From: Algiphilus sp.
GTDB taxonomy: Bacteria > Pseudomonadota > Gammaproteobacteria > Nevskiales > Nevskiaceae
Length of the DNA stretch: 13,505 bases
NCBI RefSeq assembly: GCF_023145115.1
Contig: NZ_JAGLEJ010000008.1
Location: 1 to 13,505, forward strand
Direction of reading: 5' to 3'
Below are positions 13,301 through 13,505 of the stretch, piece by piece. The notes under the pieces are model-generated. The model was given only the letters and a program-made list of their open reading frames with translations. It was not told the origin of the DNA and did no database searches. How positions within the stretch are numbered: position 1 is the stretch's first letter; each line of letters starts with the position of its first letter. The position numbers were made by a program, and so were the translations under genes.

Positions 13301-13505
13301 ATGCGCGACGACGATGCGAAGGAAGTGGGTTCGACGACGGACAAGACCGTCCGACTGGAGCGCCGACGCGAGAGCGCCTTCACGCTGGCGTCCGAATGGC
13401 CGCCGGCCGGCGACCAGCCCGAAGCCATCAAGCAGCTCGTGGCCGGCCTCAACGACGGCCTGCTGCACCAGACGCTGCTCGGCGTCACCGGCTCGGGCAA
13501 GACCT
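13301..13505 (+). CDS. uvrB: UvrABC excinuclease subunit B, N-terminal fragment cut by the window end
   Basis: The first 68 codons end in the Walker A motif GVTGSGKT, preceded by PPAGDQPEAIKQLVAGLNDG and LHQTLL, the hallmark beginning of UvrB. UvrB is the damage-verifying helicase-like ATPase of nucleotide excision repair, loaded onto DNA by UvrA and nicked upon by UvrC. About 20 residues (MRDDDAKEVGSTTDKTVRLE) precede the usual family start, so either this is a lineage-specific extension or the true start is further in, for example a GTG at 13325. The remaining 600 or so residues lie outside the window. No ribosome-binding site is obvious before 13301. Identity is certain; the start is not. 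Confidence 0.9.
   Translation, partial: MRDDDAKEVGSTTDKTVRLERRRESAFTLASEWPPAGDQPEAIKQLVAGLNDGLLHQTLLGVTGSGKT

Noticed and set aside
13229..13468. Longer aminotransferase start inside uvrB
   Set aside because: The additional 80 residues are antisense to uvrB and resemble no aminotransferase N-terminus; the TTG at 13228 has a ribosome-binding site and fits the family length.

Overview
The window looks like chromosomal DNA of a high-GC gammaproteobacterium. Pointers are strongly G/C-biased codon third positions, an aspartate aminotransferase divergent from uvrB with a tRNA-Asn beside it, an SH3/coiled-coil/TM protein of the YgiM type, and a CysI-like hemoprotein followed by a DUF934 protein. 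I cannot name the species. No plasmid, phage or CRISPR signature is visible.

Layout. 1-230: two repeat types and a hairpin behind a minus-strand H-NS-family gene (228-536). 537-1273: about 740 bp without a convincing gene, holding the H-NS promoter and one doubtful Cys-rich ORF. 1274-5604 (minus): a two-gene RND efflux operon, adaptor then pump, with a 100-bp compound inverted repeat between the two genes. 5728-6324 (plus): signal peptide/SH3/coiled-coil/TM protein, probably leaderless. 6474-8665 (plus): siroheme sulfite/nitrite reductase hemoprotein plus DUF934 protein, translationally coupled. 8666-9740: repeat-rich island with a full-length REP-associated tyrosine transposase (RAYT). 9740-11677 (minus): aconitase of about 645 residues that has Ser where the first [4Fe-4S] Cys ligand is expected. 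11678-12043: repeats, intrinsic terminator and tRNA-Asn(GTT) with its own promoter. 12044-13228 (minus): aspartate/aromatic-type aminotransferase with a TTG start. 13301-end (plus): start of uvrB, cut by the window edge.

Two dispersed repeat families run through the intergenic spaces. Family 1 has the arm GGGGACAGTATACTGATTT and forms 74-75 bp inverted-repeat units at 86-159 and 8793-8867, with half copies at 8954, 9672 and 11773. The RAYT gene is bracketed by inverted copies that share a private variant (GACGG instead of GACAG), so the family is probably the RAYT's own substrate. Family 2 is a set of G/C-rich palindromes at 15-39, 4391-4490, 8698-8721 and 11814-11837.

The metabolic genes are ordinary housekeeping functions: assimilatory sulfur (or nitrogen) reduction, the TCA cycle, amino-acid transamination and excision repair. 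The points worth a second look are the RAYT with its matched repeats, the aconitase ligand change, the repeat inside the efflux operon, the DUF934 partner and the apparently leaderless SH3 gene. I found no clearly new defence or biosynthetic system.
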